64,000 bases of DNA from Alkalihalobacillus bogoriensis ATCC BAA-922 (GCF_000621445.1 NZ_KK211280.1:1-64000), one strand, 5' to 3'; shown: positions 1 to 9,256, numbered from the stretch's first letter. Translations and numbers: made by a program. The notes: generated from the letters alone by a model not told the origin.

Positions 1-282
1 TAAGCCGTTACCTTACCAACTAGCTAATGCGCCGCGGGCCCATCCTGTAGTGATAGCCGGAGCCATCTTTTAAAATGGAATTATGCAATTCCATCTATTA
101 TCCGGTATTAGCACCGATTTCTCGATGTTATCCCAGTCTACAGGGCAGGTTGCCCACGTGTTACTCACCCGTCCGCCGCTAACATCAAAAGAGAACAAGT
201 TCTCTCATGAAGTCCGCTCGACTTGCATGTATTAGGCACGCCGCCAGCGTTCGTCCTGAGCCAGGATCAAACTCTCCATAAA
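1..282 (-). rRNA. 16S ribosomal RNA, 5' end (partial)
   Basis: Read on the minus strand, this begins with the conserved 16S start, GGAGAGTTTGATCCTGGC, and runs through the GACGAACGCTGGCGGCGTG block, variable region V1 and the GCGGCGGACGGGTGAGTAA block to the left window edge. Only about the first 280 bases are present; the rest of the operon lies outside the window to the left. It is preceded on its own strand by a boxA-like sequence and three tandem promoters. The V1 region and conserved blocks are of the Bacillaceae type. Confidence 0.98.
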
Positions 283-345
283 AGTGTTTGATATAGCTCA
301 AAATAATCATTTCATTTCATTCGCTTGGCTTTTTTCTGTTCAGTT

Positions 346-357
346 TTCAAAGAGCTA
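346..357 (-). promoter_or_regulatory. rrn leader boxA-like antitermination site
   Basis: The minus strand reads AGCTCTTTGAAA, close to the boxA sequence TGCTCTTTGAAA normally found in rRNA leaders, about 65 bases before the mature 16S 5' end. boxA is known to recruit Nus factors for rRNA antitermination; the assignment here rests on sequence and position only. Confidence 0.6.
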
Positions 358-399
358 TTGGGGTGTCAGACACCGGCTGTCAAACAGCGACAGAATTAA

Positions 400-429
400 A
401 TCATACCATCTTTTCTACATTCATTGCAA
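400..429 (-). promoter_or_regulatory. rrn promoter, 16S-proximal
   Basis: Minus strand: -35 TTGCAA (424-429), 18-base spacer, -10 TATGAT (400-405). It is the closest of three tandem sigma-A-type promoters to the 16S gene. About 6-7 bases downstream of the -10 lies an imperfect inverted repeat (376-393) resembling the palindromes behind the other two promoters. Confidence 0.65.
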
Positions 430-507
430 CTACTTTTTTTTGGTAAAATGTTTATTTCATTGTTGGAACATTGTAAAAAGTGTTGTTCGCTTAAAGCGGC
501 AAATATT

Positions 508-537
508 ATCTTACCATTTTGTCTTTCACTATATCAA
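508..537 (-). promoter_or_regulatory. rrn promoter, middle
   Basis: Minus strand: -35 TTGATA (532-537), 18-base spacer, -10 TAAGAT (508-513). A palindrome with core CGCTTAAAGCG (488-498) follows about 8 bases downstream of the -10, covering the expected start point. Confidence 0.55.
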
Positions 538-619
538 CAACTAATTACTGGAAATAAACTAGAATATTTAGATGATATTTTGTTCCTCTAATCGGATGTC
601 GCTTTAAGCGACAAGAAAT

Positions 620-648
620 AATATAACATTTTAGTTTTAAAGATACAA
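620..648 (-). promoter_or_regulatory. rrn promoter, distal
   Basis: Minus strand: -35 TTGTAT (643-648), 17-base spacer, -10 TATATT (620-625). Seven bases further on is the perfect 15-base palindrome GTCGCTTTAAGCGAC (598-612). The stretch from 283 to 771 otherwise holds no convincing gene; the weak open frames there lack ribosome binding sites. Confidence 0.55.
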
Positions 649-771
649 TAGTTAGCACCACTACAAATATTGGAAACAAATCATTTAGCAATTTATCTAA
701 ATGTAGATGGTATGATTTTTCGCTGTAGTTTCTTTATCCCCGATACTGAATTTGTCCTAAACATGAAAAAA

Positions 772-815
772 CAAAAAAGTTCGGAAAGGTTTAGTTACAA
801 CCTTTCCGAACTTTT
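772..815 (-). terminator. terminator of the YjbQ-like antiporter gene
   Basis: A perfect 15-bp stem (778-792 with 799-813) lies just beyond the stop of the antiporter gene. On the minus strand it is followed by TTTTTTGTTTTTT. It separates the antiporter transcript from the rRNA promoters. Confidence 0.85.
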
Positions 816-823
816 TCTTCTTT

Positions 824-2884
824 TTAATCTTCATATTGCCCATATGGCAAATATGTTCTTGGGACTGCTGTTCCTCTAGCACCTCTCATATCATATTCTT
901 CTGTTTCTTGAGGATATATCATAATAAAGCTTTCTGGAACGGCCTTTGATAACTCTCGAGGCAACCGCTCTAATTGAGGATGCCATGCAATCGTACCTCG
1001 TCTCGCACTTACAACAACAACTAAATCATCGTTTTTTAACATTAATAACACATTTTCCAGTAATTCTGACCATGTATTCATCGTTACAAACTTTGATGTG
1101 ACATCAGGTTTTATTTCTTGGAACACAGTTTCATATTGACCGCTATTATCTTTCATTACAAATGCATAGATAGACGCACCGATACCAAAAGCAATCGTTT
1201 TTATTTTTCGAACTGCTTCAAAAAAACCTGTTTTATGGTTTACGCCTGGGGGCAAAACAACAATAATCCGTTTAGTCGTATTTAATGGATGCCCTAGTTT
1301 CGATACGAGAACCATTTCATTTGTACGCTCAAGTAATTGATCAAGAATTCCTCCAAAAATCATCTGCGGTGTGGATAACTTCCCATTCCATCCTATAATA
1401 ATCGTTGAAATTCGAGTTTCTTCAATTGCTCGAACGACTCCTCTTGAAATATTTTGATCGACCCTTGTTAATAATTGAATTGGAATTTGTGCACCTGCTG
1501 CATAGGTGACAGCATGGCCGAGCATTTTTTCCGCCTCAGCGACTTTGCTTTCTGACGTCCCATTTCCTTTTTGTACAACCGTTAACGGGTATAGTGGCTC
1601 TTGACTTTGCCCTCTTAACACAAAAGCCAAATCAAGTAATGACTCCATCGTCTTAGGGTTCGCTAGCGGAATTAGAATTCTTTCTTGTAGCTGATTAGGC
1701 TTATACGGTTTTTGTTCTTCTGCAATCGAAATCGTTCTACTATATTTTTCAACCATATATGGCCCAACAATACATGTTACTAAAATCATAACGATAACCG
1801 CATTTACTGTGGCGCTGTTAAATAACCCTAACTCAAAACCAACTAATGTCGCAGCTAATGTCGCCACAGCTTGTGGGACAGATAAACCAAACATTAACTT
1901 AATTTCTTCTTTTGAATATCCGTTCATCTGCCCGCTAATCCAAGCAGCCATATATTTTCCAAATTGAACGAACACGACAATACCAGCCGCTAAAATCCAA
2001 GCTTCCGGTTGTTGCAATAGCACTTGAATATCCATTAGCATTCCTACGGACAATAAAAAAAACGGGATAAACAACGCATTTCCTACAAACTTAATTCGAT
2101 TCATTAACGGACTTTGGTCTACTATGTAACGGTTTAAACAAAGACCAGCTAAAAAGGCACCGATAATCGGCTCTAACCCAACAACAGTCGCAAAAAAAGC
2201 TGTCACAAATAAAATTGCCATAACAAAAATGAATTCTGTCGAGCCTTCACTAATATTCCGAAAAAACAGTTTTGCTAACCTCGGAATAATAACTAAAACT
2301 AACAGCACATATACACTAAGTGAAACAAGCATTTGAACCCAAAAGATTGGCGATAAGTCTCCTTGTAATGAGGCCGCGATGACAGCTAGAAACAATAATG
2401 CAAACGTATCTGTCATAATCGTTCCACCGACCGTTGTGGTCACCGCCTGGTTTTTCGATATACCTAAACGGCTTGCGATAGGATATGCCAATAGTGTATG
2501 TGACCCTAACAACGATCCTAATAATAATGAAGCTTCTACCGAATAACCTAGCGCAAAGCCTAAACCCGTTCCTAATATACAAGGTATAAAAAAAGATAAA
2601 GACCCAAAAATAATACTTCGTCTGCGATACTTGCGAAATCCTTCTAAATCAATTTCTAATCCTGCAATAAAGATGATATATAGTAACCCAACAGTTCCTA
2701 ATAATACAATAGTAGGATCACGATCAAGGAGTCCTATTCCATTTGGGCCAATAACAACACCAGCCAAAATTAAACCAATAATCCCGGGTAATTTTAATCG
2801 GACCATAATGATGGGAGCTATGAGGAAAATAACCATTGCAATAGCAAAGATTAGAACTGGATTTGTAACCGGTTGGTCGATCAT
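824..2884 (-). CDS. Kef-type (CPA2) cation:proton antiporter, YjbQ-like
   Basis: A 686-residue membrane protein. The first ~390 residues form about a dozen hydrophobic segments of the Na+/H+ exchanger fold typical of CPA2 (KefB/KhtU-type) antiporters. The last ~280 residues are soluble and look like tandem universal-stress-protein-like modules; no clear TrkA-N GxGxxG motif was seen. The start at 2884 was chosen because ATG follows AAAGGAG at good spacing; the longer frame has no such site. In B. subtilis, yjbQ lies beside prpE, as here, supporting orthology. The role inferred is K+ or Na+ efflux in exchange for protons at the cytoplasmic membrane. The exact ion cannot be read from the sequence. 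Confidence 0.85.
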   Translation of the reverse strand: MIDQPVTNPVLIFAIAMVIFLIAPIIMVRLKLPGIIGLILAGVVIGPNGIGLLDRDPTIVLLGTVGLLYIIFIAGLEIDLEGFRKYRRRSIIFGSLSFFIPCILGTGLGFALGYSVEASLLLGSLLGSHTLLAYPIASRLGISKNQAVTTTVGGTIMTDTFALLFLAVIAASLQGDLSPIFWVQMLVSLSVYVLLVLVIIPRLAKLFFRNISEGSTEFIFVMAILFVTAFFATVVGLEPIIGAFLAGLCLNRYIVDQSPLMNRIKFVGNALFIPFFLLSVGMLMDIQVLLQQPEAWILAAGIVVFVQFGKYMAAWISGQMNGYSKEEIKLMFGLSVPQAVATLAATLVGFELGLFNSATVNAVIVMILVTCIVGPYMVEKYSRTISIAEEQKPYKPNQLQERILIPLANPKTMESLLDLAFVLRGQSQEPLYPLTVVQKGNGTSESKVAEAEKMLGHAVTYAAGAQIPIQLLTRVDQNISRGVVRAIEETRISTIIIGWNGKLSTPQMIFGGILDQLLERTNEMVLVSKLGHPLNTTKRIIVVLPPGVNHKTGFFEAVRKIKTIAFGIGASIYAFVMKDNSGQYETVFQEIKPDVTSKFVTMNTWSELLENVLLMLKNDDLVVVVSARRGTIAWHPQLERLPRELSKAVPESFIMIYPQETEEYDMRGARGTAVPRTYLPYGQYED

Positions 2885-3099
2885 AGTAGGTCTCCTTTCT
2901 TTTATCGTATAAAAAATATAAAAATCATTATAGCACTCTCTCAACTATCACACAAAAAGATGTCCTCTGTTTAGAATAGTTATTGTACAGGCCTAAATAT
3001 GACAACAAAACCCACTTGTCATTTTTTTGCAAACTCATTTCAGTATGCTAAGATCTTCTTGTTTGTATCCTTATATTCCTTTTGAAAGGACGGATAATA

Positions 3100-3840
3100 A
3101 TGACTTATGATATTATTGGTGATATCCATGGCTGTTACGATGAATTTAAACTTCTTACAGAAAAACTTGGTTATGACTGGAGTAATGGCATTCCGATCCA
3201 CCGTGACAATCGTTTATTAGCCTTTGTTGGAGACTTAACAGACCGTGGACCAAATTCAGTCGGAGTGATCAAGACCGTTTGTGCTCTTGTCAAACAAAAT
3301 AAAGCGATTTATGTTCGCGGTAATCATTGCGATAAGCTGTATCGCTATTTTCTTGGCAGGAAGGTTCAAATTACACACGGATTAGAAACAACAGTGGAAG
3401 AACTAAGTTTCCTTACTAAAGAGACAAAACAAGAGATCTCTTCATCATTTCGACAACTTGTTGAAAACACACCGCTTTACGCCGTTTTAGATGAAGGAAA
3501 ATTAATTATTGCTCATGCTGGAATTCGCTCTGATTATATCGGTCGTCATGACAAAAAAGTAAAAACCTTTGTTTTATATGGAGACATTACAGGAGAAACA
3601 AATAAAGATGGGACTCCCGTTCGAAGAGATTGGGCCACTAAATATGATGGACAAGCTCTCATTGTTTATGGACACACCCCTGTTACACAACCACGATTCA
3701 TTAACCAAACCGTAAATATTGACACCGGTTGTGTATTTGGTGGACAATTAACTGCATTACAATACCCTGAAATGAAGATCGTTTCCGTTCCTTCGTCACA
3801 AGAGTATGTCCCTGAAAAGTTCCGCTCCTTTGATACGTAA
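3100..3840 (+). CDS. prpE: bis(5'-nucleosyl)-tetraphosphatase PrpE
   Basis: This 246-residue protein belongs to the PPP metallophosphoesterase family. The metal-binding signatures are in order: GDIHG (7-11), GDLTDRG (44-50) and GNHC (74-77), with further histidines at AHAG and GHTP. B. subtilis PrpE is a 244-residue protein of this type that hydrolyses diadenosine tetraphosphate and influences spore germination. ATG at 3100 follows GAAAGGA by 9 bases and is preferred over the upstream in-frame TTG at 3082. It is divergent from the antiporter gene, and a lipoprotein gene follows 21 bases after its stop. Confidence 0.92.
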   Translation: MTYDIIGDIHGCYDEFKLLTEKLGYDWSNGIPIHRDNRLLAFVGDLTDRGPNSVGVIKTVCALVKQNKAIYVRGNHCDKLYRYFLGRKVQITHGLETTVEELSFLTKETKQEISSSFRQLVENTPLYAVLDEGKLIIAHAGIRSDYIGRHDKKVKTFVLYGDITGETNKDGTPVRRDWATKYDGQALIVYGHTPVTQPRFINQTVNIDTGCVFGGQLTALQYPEMKIVSVPSSQEYVPEKFRSFDT

Positions 3841-3861
3841 TTAATATAAGTAGGTGATGAT

Positions 3862-4299
3862 ATGAAAAAAATCATGTTAACTTTCTTGTTTTTATCCAGT
3901 TTCATCCTCATCAGTTGTGGTCCACAAGTCGCCATTGAAGGTGACCTCGAGGAAAGCCGGATTATTATCGATGAAGAACGCCAATTATTTACTATTTATA
4001 CTCGCGTAATGAATACGAGTACTCTTCCATCTGGTGAGTTATTTTTAAACTTTATTGTTCATCATGATGAATTGCGGTCATTTTTAGGGACAGATACGAT
4101 TGTAATTGATAATCGGGATCATACTCCAATGTCATTTACGATAAGCGCACAAAGTGGTTATTTAATCTCCGAAACCTTTGAGTATGATGAGACGGTCCAA
4201 CTCGAAGACCTTGAAAATGCCATTGAAGTGATTGTTTATGATAAAAACGGTGAGGAAGCTACACGCTATTTTATTAATCAGATCGAAAAAGAGGAATAA
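3862..4299 (+). CDS. putative lipoprotein, unknown function
   Basis: A 145-residue protein with a charged start, a hydrophobic core and a lipobox LISC with the lipidated cysteine at residue 19, so it is predicted to be anchored on the outer face of the cytoplasmic membrane. The mature part is acidic and beta-rich in appearance, without a motif I recognise. It starts 21 bases after prpE on the same strand after GTAGGTGATG and probably shares its transcript, ending at the hairpin at 4315. Nothing in the sequence gives a biochemical role. Confidence 0.75.
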   Translation: MKKIMLTFLFLSSFILISCGPQVAIEGDLEESRIIIDEERQLFTIYTRVMNTSTLPSGELFLNFIVHHDELRSFLGTDTIVIDNRDHTPMSFTISAQSGYLISETFEYDETVQLEDLENAIEVIVYDKNGEEATRYFINQIEKEE

Positions 4300-4314
4300 C
4301 TGTCAATAATAAAG

Positions 4315-4343
4315 AAACCTGTTGATGATACCAACAGGTTTTT
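4315..4343 (+). terminator. terminator after the prpE-lipoprotein unit
   Basis: The 9-bp stem AACCTGTTG (4316-4324) / CAACAGGTT (4332-4340) is followed by a short T run. Confidence 0.75.
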
Positions 4344-4472
4344 GTATGCTAAAAACAGATAACAAATGCAAGGAATTTCCTATGAATTGACCTATTTGTA
4401 AAGTCACAGAAGAAATGACGTAAAATGTTAGCGTTTAATTCATAGATTTATGTTTTTATGACCAGCAATCGG

Positions 4473-5363
4473 TTATTCTTGTTCTATTGCTCTTTGAATA
4501 TCTTGAGGGGGATGTTGTTCTAGTTCAATCTCTTCTTTCGTAAAAGGATGAAGAAAGCGCATTTTCCAACTATGTAACGCTTGCCGCTGAATCTTTTCAA
4601 GGGTTCCCCCATATAAATCATCGCCAAGTAAAGGATGACCAATAGATGAAAAGTGAACACGAATCTGATGTGTTCTCCCCGTCGATAACTTTACTTCTAC
4701 AACAGAGTGGTCCTTATCTGCTTTACGGACAACGACATTTGTTAGCGCGTGTTGTCCATCTTCCCGAACTTCCCTTTCTATGATACTACCATCTTTCCTG
4801 CCAATTTTTGCATTGATTTGAAATTCCTTTTGAATTAATTTTCCATGGACAACAGCAAAGTACACCCGCTGTATATGTCCTTGTTTTTGTTGAGTACTCA
4901 TTAAATCATGGGCATAACGATGCTTTGCTATTAACACTAAGCCTGACGTATCTTTATCTAATCGATTTACCGCATGAAAAGTAGAATCAATGTTGTGTTG
5001 ATCATAATAACCTAATACTGCATTTGCTAATGTTTTAGATGGATACATCCATGAAGGAATCGTTGGCATACCTGCTTGTTTGTTTACAACAAGAAAATAG
5101 TCATCTTCGTAAACGATTTGAATGTCTATGTTTTCAGAAAGTAAAGTAGGGCTCCGTTGTTCAGGTGGGAATTTTATTGTAACCGTATCTCCAGCTTGTA
5201 GCTTTTTTCGAACAGTCGTTTCAATGCCATTAACCGCGATATTTCCCCCTTTATACTTGATATCAGCTAATGCTCCTTTTGAAATCGCTTTTTCCTCTCG
5301 AAGAAATTCTCGAAGGAGGAGTCCCTGTTCTTTTGTAGTAACTTTCCAAGAGAAGTTCACCAT
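4473..5363 (-). CDS. RluA/RluD-family pseudouridine synthase, YjbO-like
   Basis: This 296-residue protein has an N-terminal S4-like RNA-binding region (about residues 15-75) and a pseudouridine synthase domain with the family signature RLDKDTSGL, whose aspartate is the catalytic nucleophile. RTHQIRVH further on is also conserved. Such enzymes isomerise uridine to pseudouridine in rRNA or tRNA; the target is not readable here. ATG at 5363 lies 3 bases beyond the nadK stop with GGAG inside the nadK end, so it is the last gene of the yjbL-relQ-nadK-yjbO run, as in B. subtilis. Confidence 0.92.
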   Translation of the reverse strand: MVNFSWKVTTKEQGLLLREFLREEKAISKGALADIKYKGGNIAVNGIETTVRKKLQAGDTVTIKFPPEQRSPTLLSENIDIQIVYEDDYFLVVNKQAGMPTIPSWMYPSKTLANAVLGYYDQHNIDSTFHAVNRLDKDTSGLVLIAKHRYAHDLMSTQQKQGHIQRVYFAVVHGKLIQKEFQINAKIGRKDGSIIEREVREDGQHALTNVVVRKADKDHSVVEVKLSTGRTHQIRVHFSSIGHPLLGDDLYGGTLEKIQRQALHSWKMRFLHPFTKEEIELEQHPPQDIQRAIEQE

Positions 5364-5366
5364 TTT

Positions 5367-6161
5367 TTATTCTCCAACAAATGATTCTTTTACTCGTTTC
5401 CAAAACGGAAATGGTCGGAATCTCGCAAAACGAACTTTCTCTTCTGAAACTCTACATTGAATTGATTTCACTTTTGTATGAACAAGTGATAAATGATCGA
5501 TGGTAATTTTTAAGTCCACATCATTTAACGGCTTTAATAAACAAGTATGATGTTGAGGTAATACAAGAGGTGATCCAACTGTACGGTACACACGATTATT
5601 AATAGAAGCCATTTCCGAAACTTGAATAGACGCTAAGGATGGATGTAAAATCGCCCCACCTAACGCTTTATTATATGCTGTACTTCCTGAAGGTGTAGAA
5701 ATGCATAAGCCATCTCCCCGAAACGTTTCAAAATTATCCCCTTTAATATCCACATCACAAACAAGGGACCCTTCAAGAGTTTTTACCGTACATTCATTTA
5801 AAGCAAGATAATTTTCACAATCACTGTCCCCATGATGCCGAATAACTACTTCAAGTAATGGATACTCTACAATTTGATACGGGGTTTTCGCAATGTGAAT
5901 AACCAACTTTTCTACTTCTTCCGGCATCCAATCTGCATAAAACCCTAAGTGTCCCGTGTGAATTCCTACAAATGCAGTATCTTCGAGGCGGTGTTTATAA
6001 TAGTGGAACGCATGAAGAAGTGTTCCATCTCCTCCAACCGTGATGACAATTGCTGGTTCGATGTCATCGTACGTTAATCCGAATTCTTGTAAATATGTTT
6101 TTATTTTTTCTCGAAGTGCATTAGATACCTGATCTCCTCTTGATCGAACCGCATACTTCAT
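5367..6161 (-). CDS. nadK: NAD kinase
   Basis: A 264-residue enzyme of the ATP-NAD kinase family, making NADP+ from NAD+ in the cytoplasm. The diagnostic GGDGT is at residues 43-47 and the conserved NE pair lies mid-protein, followed by the glycine-rich [10 protein letters not shown] substrate loop. The start at 6161 follows AAGGATGG and gives a length close to the 266 residues of the B. subtilis enzyme. The longer open frame running back into relQ is unlikely. It lies 25 bases downstream of relQ and is probably cotranscribed with it. Confidence 0.95.
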   Translation of the reverse strand: MKYAVRSRGDQVSNALREKIKTYLQEFGLTYDDIEPAIVITVGGDGTLLHAFHYYKHRLEDTAFVGIHTGHLGFYADWMPEEVEKLVIHIAKTPYQIVEYPLLEVVIRHHGDSDCENYLALNECTVKTLEGSLVCDVDIKGDNFETFRGDGLCISTPSGSTAYNKALGGAILHPSLASIQVSEMASINNRVYRTVGSPLVLPQHHTCLLKPLNDVDLKITIDHLSLVHTKVKSIQCRVSEEKVRFARFRPFPFWKRVKESFVGE

Positions 6162-6186
6162 AGAACAAAATCCATCCTTTATCACA

Positions 6187-6813
6187 TTAATGTTGTTGCT
6201 CTTGTTTCCTCGTAATGATTTGTTGAGCTTCTCGAACTTCCCCTCGTATTTGAGAAACCTCTTCATCAAGTTGAAATGCCGCTTCAGCTGCGCGTTTTAA
6301 CCGAAGTTTAATATCCTCTGGAATTTCTCCTCGATATTTATAATTCAATGAATGTTCAATTGTAGCCCAAAAATTCATAGCTAATGTTCGAATTTGTAAC
6401 TCGACAAGGATCATCCTTCGTCCACTTATTGTTTCTACCGGGTACCGTAATACAATATGATAAGAACGGTAACCACTCTCTTTCTGTTCAATAACGTAAT
6501 CACGTTCTTCTACAATAACAAAGTCAGTTCGCGACCGAATGAGTGACACAACCGTTGAAATATCTTCAACAAATTGTGTAACAATGCGAAGTCCCGCCAA
6601 ATCTTGCATTTCTTCTTCAAGACGATCTAAAGGAATATTTTTTCTCTTAGCTTTATCTAAAATACTTGAAACCGGCTTTACACGTCCTGTAACAAATTCA
6701 ATTGGTGTATGTTTCGATGACTTTTGGTATTGTTCTCGTATTCCTCTAAGTTTCACTTTTAACTCTTCCACAGCCTGTTTATAAGGAGATAACATAGTAT
6801 CCCAATTGTTCAT
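6187..6813 (-). CDS. relQ: small alarmone synthetase RelQ (SasB/YjbM)
   Basis: This 208-residue, single-domain (p)ppGpp synthetase lacks the hydrolase, TGS and ACT domains of Rel. Visible signatures are FVTGRVKP, the KESGYRSYH substrate-binding stretch and ELQIRT with [13 protein letters not shown]. The B. subtilis relative is about 211 residues, forms tetramers and is activated by pppGpp. The start at 6813 was chosen because GGTGTGGTG precedes it; an in-frame ATG at 6831 gives six more residues. Alarmone synthesis followed directly by NAD kinase is the same arrangement as in B. subtilis. Confidence 0.93.
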   Translation of the reverse strand: MNNWDTMLSPYKQAVEELKVKLRGIREQYQKSSKHTPIEFVTGRVKPVSSILDKAKRKNIPLDRLEEEMQDLAGLRIVTQFVEDISTVVSLIRSRTDFVIVEERDYVIEQKESGYRSYHIVLRYPVETISGRRMILVELQIRTLAMNFWATIEHSLNYKYRGEIPEDIKLRLKRAAEAAFQLDEEVSQIRGEVREAQQIITRKQEQQH

Positions 6814-6856
6814 ATCACCACACCCAATCATATTCTCTATTCTCTACTTATGTGGT

Positions 6857-7222
6857 TTATTGAAAAACCGCCGCAACTGCTGACGTCATTTTTTCTCCGT
6901 AATTACTATTATCTTCAATATTTGATAGTAAATATTCAAGTTCATCTTGGAAAGCAACAGCTTCTACCTCTTCTTTTTCATTTATTTTAATAAACACTTG
7001 CTTTTCCTCCTCTAAGGCTTCCTTTACTTGACGCCATAACGGTTCACGAACGCTAATATAAACATATTCGTCTTCACTTTCTAAAATATATATAAATGCC
7101 AGTTCATCGGAATCGACTAACATTCTTTGTCCAGGCTTTAATGAGTGCACATTTGACTCTTCGATTGTGAACTCTAGTCGATTTTCAAGTAACTCTGCTT
7201 TAATCACTTCAAGTCTTACCAT
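6857..7222 (-). CDS. yjbL: UPF0738 family protein, YjbL-like
   Basis: A 121-residue acidic protein with the conserved core GQRMLVDSDELAFIYILE and a C-terminal LLSNIEDNSNYG block, matching what I know of the Bacillus UPF0738 family. No signal peptide or membrane segment is present; its function is unknown in the family. The ATG at 7222 has GGGGGATG five bases before it. A strong AGGAGG further upstream instead faces a five-codon reading frame (7225-7242). It is the first gene of the yjbL-relQ-nadK-yjbO run and is divergent from yjbK. Confidence 0.82.
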   Translation of the reverse strand: MVRLEVIKAELLENRLEFTIEESNVHSLKPGQRMLVDSDELAFIYILESEDEYVYISVREPLWRQVKEALEEEKQVFIKINEKEEVEAVAFQDELEYLLSNIEDNSNYGEKMTSAVAAVFQ

Positions 7223-7385
7223 AATTACATCCCCCACTCCATACTCTAATCCTCCTATAGTTTACCATAACTTACGTTTCAATAAGAAATAATAACAGAC
7301 ACCAACCTCTTATATTCTGCCTTTTCATGTTGCTCTTTCCATGTCATAATAGGAACAATTCAAACAAAAAGGAGTTTTTTTCCCG

Positions 7386-7967
7386 ATGACAAAAGAGATT
7401 GAAATCGAAGCTAAAAACCTCGTCACAAAAGATGAATTCGTTCACCTTTGTTCTTCTTTCCAATTAAAAAAACAAGATTTCCACGTTCAACACAACCATT
7501 ATTTTGACACCGCTCATTTTGACTTAAAAGAAAAACAATCTGCTCTTCGCATTCGAGAAAAACAACATAAATTTATATTGACTTTAAAACAACCTCATGA
7601 GGTCGGAAAACTAGAAACACACCAATCGATCGATAAACAAACGAAGGATTATATACTAGCAACTGGGATTATTCCAAATGGTGATGTTGCAAACCAATTG
7701 AGGGAACTTGGCGTGACAACGAACACGTTTATTCTCCTTGGAACATTAACAACATCACGAGCAGAAATCGATTATAAAGGAGGCACTCTCGTATTTGATG
7801 AAAGTTCTTATTTATCTATTATTGATTATGAATTGGAATACGAAGGTGAAGAAGAAGATAAAGTGGAATCGACATTTGGAGCTTTATTAAAGGAATTTAA
7901 TATTCCGAAACGGGACACTGATAATAAAATTGCACGCTTCTTTAAAGCAAAAGCTGAGCAACGCTAG
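7386..7967 (+). CDS. yjbK: CYTH-domain protein, YjbK-like
   Basis: A 193-residue protein of the CYTH (CyaB / thiamine triphosphatase) superfamily. The hallmark EIEIEAK near residue 4 is followed by alternating charged strands (LRIREK, LTLKQP, DYELEYEGE) that line the triphosphate tunnel in this fold. Known relatives hydrolyse inorganic or organic triphosphates using divalent metal; the substrate here is inferred only. The start follows AAAAAGGAG. It is divergent from yjbL and upstream of a lytic transglycosylase gene, the same order as in B. subtilis. Confidence 0.88.
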   Translation: MTKEIEIEAKNLVTKDEFVHLCSSFQLKKQDFHVQHNHYFDTAHFDLKEKQSALRIREKQHKFILTLKQPHEVGKLETHQSIDKQTKDYILATGIIPNGDVANQLRELGVTTNTFILLGTLTTSRAEIDYKGGTLVFDESSYLSIIDYELEYEGEEEDKVESTFGALLKEFNIPKRDTDNKIARFFKAKAEQR

Positions 7968-8051
7968 AATACTTTTAACAAAAAACTCCATTGTCCATTT
8001 TCCTTTCTTTCTATATAATGAATAGGAGTATATGATAAATGGAGGAAAACT

Positions 8052-8693
8052 ATGAACAACATTTCAATGCTACATCAAATTGCAGAAATGAGTGCGATTC
8101 AGCAACTACGAACTAATAGAAATAATCAAGCATCACCATTTCAATCGTTTTTTTCTTCCTTTATGCAAGAAGAGCTAGGGAAATTAAGTGGAATTCAACA
8201 AGCTCCGACTCGAAATATGAGCTTATTTCTACATCCATCCCTACAACTAGAAACCGAACAGCAGTTAAAAGCGTCTGTTGTTGGACAAACACCTGCTTTA
8301 TCTAAGAAAAATCCATCTCAATATGATGACCTTATACAAGCTGCAGCAAAGAAACATGGAGTAGATCCAAATTTAATCTCTGCTGTTATTAAGCAAGAAT
8401 CGAATTTTAATCCGAACGCGAAAAGTCATGCAGGTGCAGCAGGATTAATGCAATTAATGCCCGGAACTGCTCGTTTCCTAGGCGTGACAAATGTGTATGA
8501 CCCAGCACAAAATATTGAGGGTGGAACGAAATATTTACGCCAAATGTTGGACAAGTATAACGGAGATGTTCGTCTTGCTTTAGCCGCATACAACGCAGGT
8601 CCAGGGAATGTTGATAAATTCGGAGGGATCCCACCATTTAGAGAAACACAAAAATATGTTCCCGCTGTTTTAAAAAATTTTATGAATGCGTAA
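8052..8693 (+). CDS. lytic transglycosylase (SLT domain), CwlQ/YjbJ-like
   Basis: A 213-residue protein with an N-terminal low-complexity region (about 1-85) and a C-terminal SLT goose-lysozyme-like domain. The catalytic glutamate is in IKQESNFNP, followed by GAAGLMQLMPGTA and the LAAYNAGPGNV block. Enzymes of this type cleave the MurNAc-GlcNAc bond in peptidoglycan. No classical signal peptide is visible, so export by another route is possible. The start follows TGGAGG, and the gene ends at a strong terminator. Confidence 0.9.
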   Translation: MNNISMLHQIAEMSAIQQLRTNRNNQASPFQSFFSSFMQEELGKLSGIQQAPTRNMSLFLHPSLQLETEQQLKASVVGQTPALSKKNPSQYDDLIQAAAKKHGVDPNLISAVIKQESNFNPNAKSHAGAAGLMQLMPGTARFLGVTNVYDPAQNIEGGTKYLRQMLDKYNGDVRLALAAYNAGPGNVDKFGGIPPFRETQKYVPAVLKNFMNA

Positions 8694-8700
8694 CTGTATT

Positions 8701-8738
8701 AAAAAGCTGTCGAGCCCTATTATCGACAGCTTTTTTTC
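8701..8738 (+). terminator. terminator after the lytic transglycosylase gene
   Basis: The stem AAAGCTGTCGA / TCGACAGCTTT is followed by seven T residues. The facing ferredoxin gene ends 37 bases further on. Confidence 0.88.
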
Positions 8739-8774
8739 TTTGTTCTTGAAATAACGGACTACAAGACCGATACG

Positions 8775-9134
8775 TTATTTCTTTTTCCCTTCACTATTTC
8801 CAGGCTGAAGCTTAAAGTGGTCTTCATATGTATACAACACTTCGTTGATATTTTTGTTTTCTTTAATAATATATTCCGTTATGATTTTCTTTCCAATTTC
8901 AGGGGTTACGTCTTTAAACCATGTTCCTTCAGGATATAATATCGTTACACAGGCATTTTCACACCTGCCATTGCAGCGCGTCCTTGTTGTATGAATAACT
9001 CGGTCTAATTTATGCTCTGCAATCGTATCTCGAATCGCTTGAGTAACCTCTTCCCCACCTTTTTTCATGCAACTGCTTCCGTTACAAATGAATATATGAT
9101 GTTTTGTTTCTTCCAAATCCCAAGTCGCCATCAT
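8775..9134 (-). CDS. thioredoxin-like [2Fe-2S] ferredoxin-family protein
   Basis: This 119-residue cytoplasmic protein has four cysteines in the spacing of the thioredoxin-fold 2Fe-2S ferredoxins: CNGSSC near residue 17 and CNGRCENAC near residue 54. The family includes the NuoE-like subunits and free-standing bacterial proteins of unknown partner. GGGAG lies five bases before the first of two adjacent ATG codons (9134, 9131). It is transcribed divergently from the truncated haemoglobin-spxH pair, with about 170 bases between them. Electron transfer is inferred; no partner reductase adjoins it. Confidence 0.82.
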   Translation of the reverse strand: MMATWDLEETKHHIFICNGSSCMKKGGEEVTQAIRDTIAEHKLDRVIHTTRTRCNGRCENACVTILYPEGTWFKDVTPEIGKKIITEYIIKENKNINEVLYTYEDHFKLQPGNSEGKKK

Positions 9135-9220
9135 TCACACTCCCATTTTTTTGTAAAGCGTAATCTTTCTTACATCATCATAGTACAACAAATTGGAAAC
9201 GGCAATATGAAACAGATAAT

Positions 9221-9249
9221 TTGCTGTTCTTCATATAGATTGCTAAAAT
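9221..9249 (+). promoter_or_regulatory. predicted promoter of the globin-spxH operon
   Basis: -35 TTGCTG (9221-9226), 17-base spacer, -10 TAAAAT (9244-9249). The predicted start, near 9256, immediately precedes an 18-base palindrome. Confidence 0.55.
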
Positions 9250-9256
9250 AAACGTA

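Noticed and set aside
284-544. Open frame in the rRNA leader
   Set aside because: It overlaps boxA and two rRNA promoters on the other strand and has no ribosome binding site.
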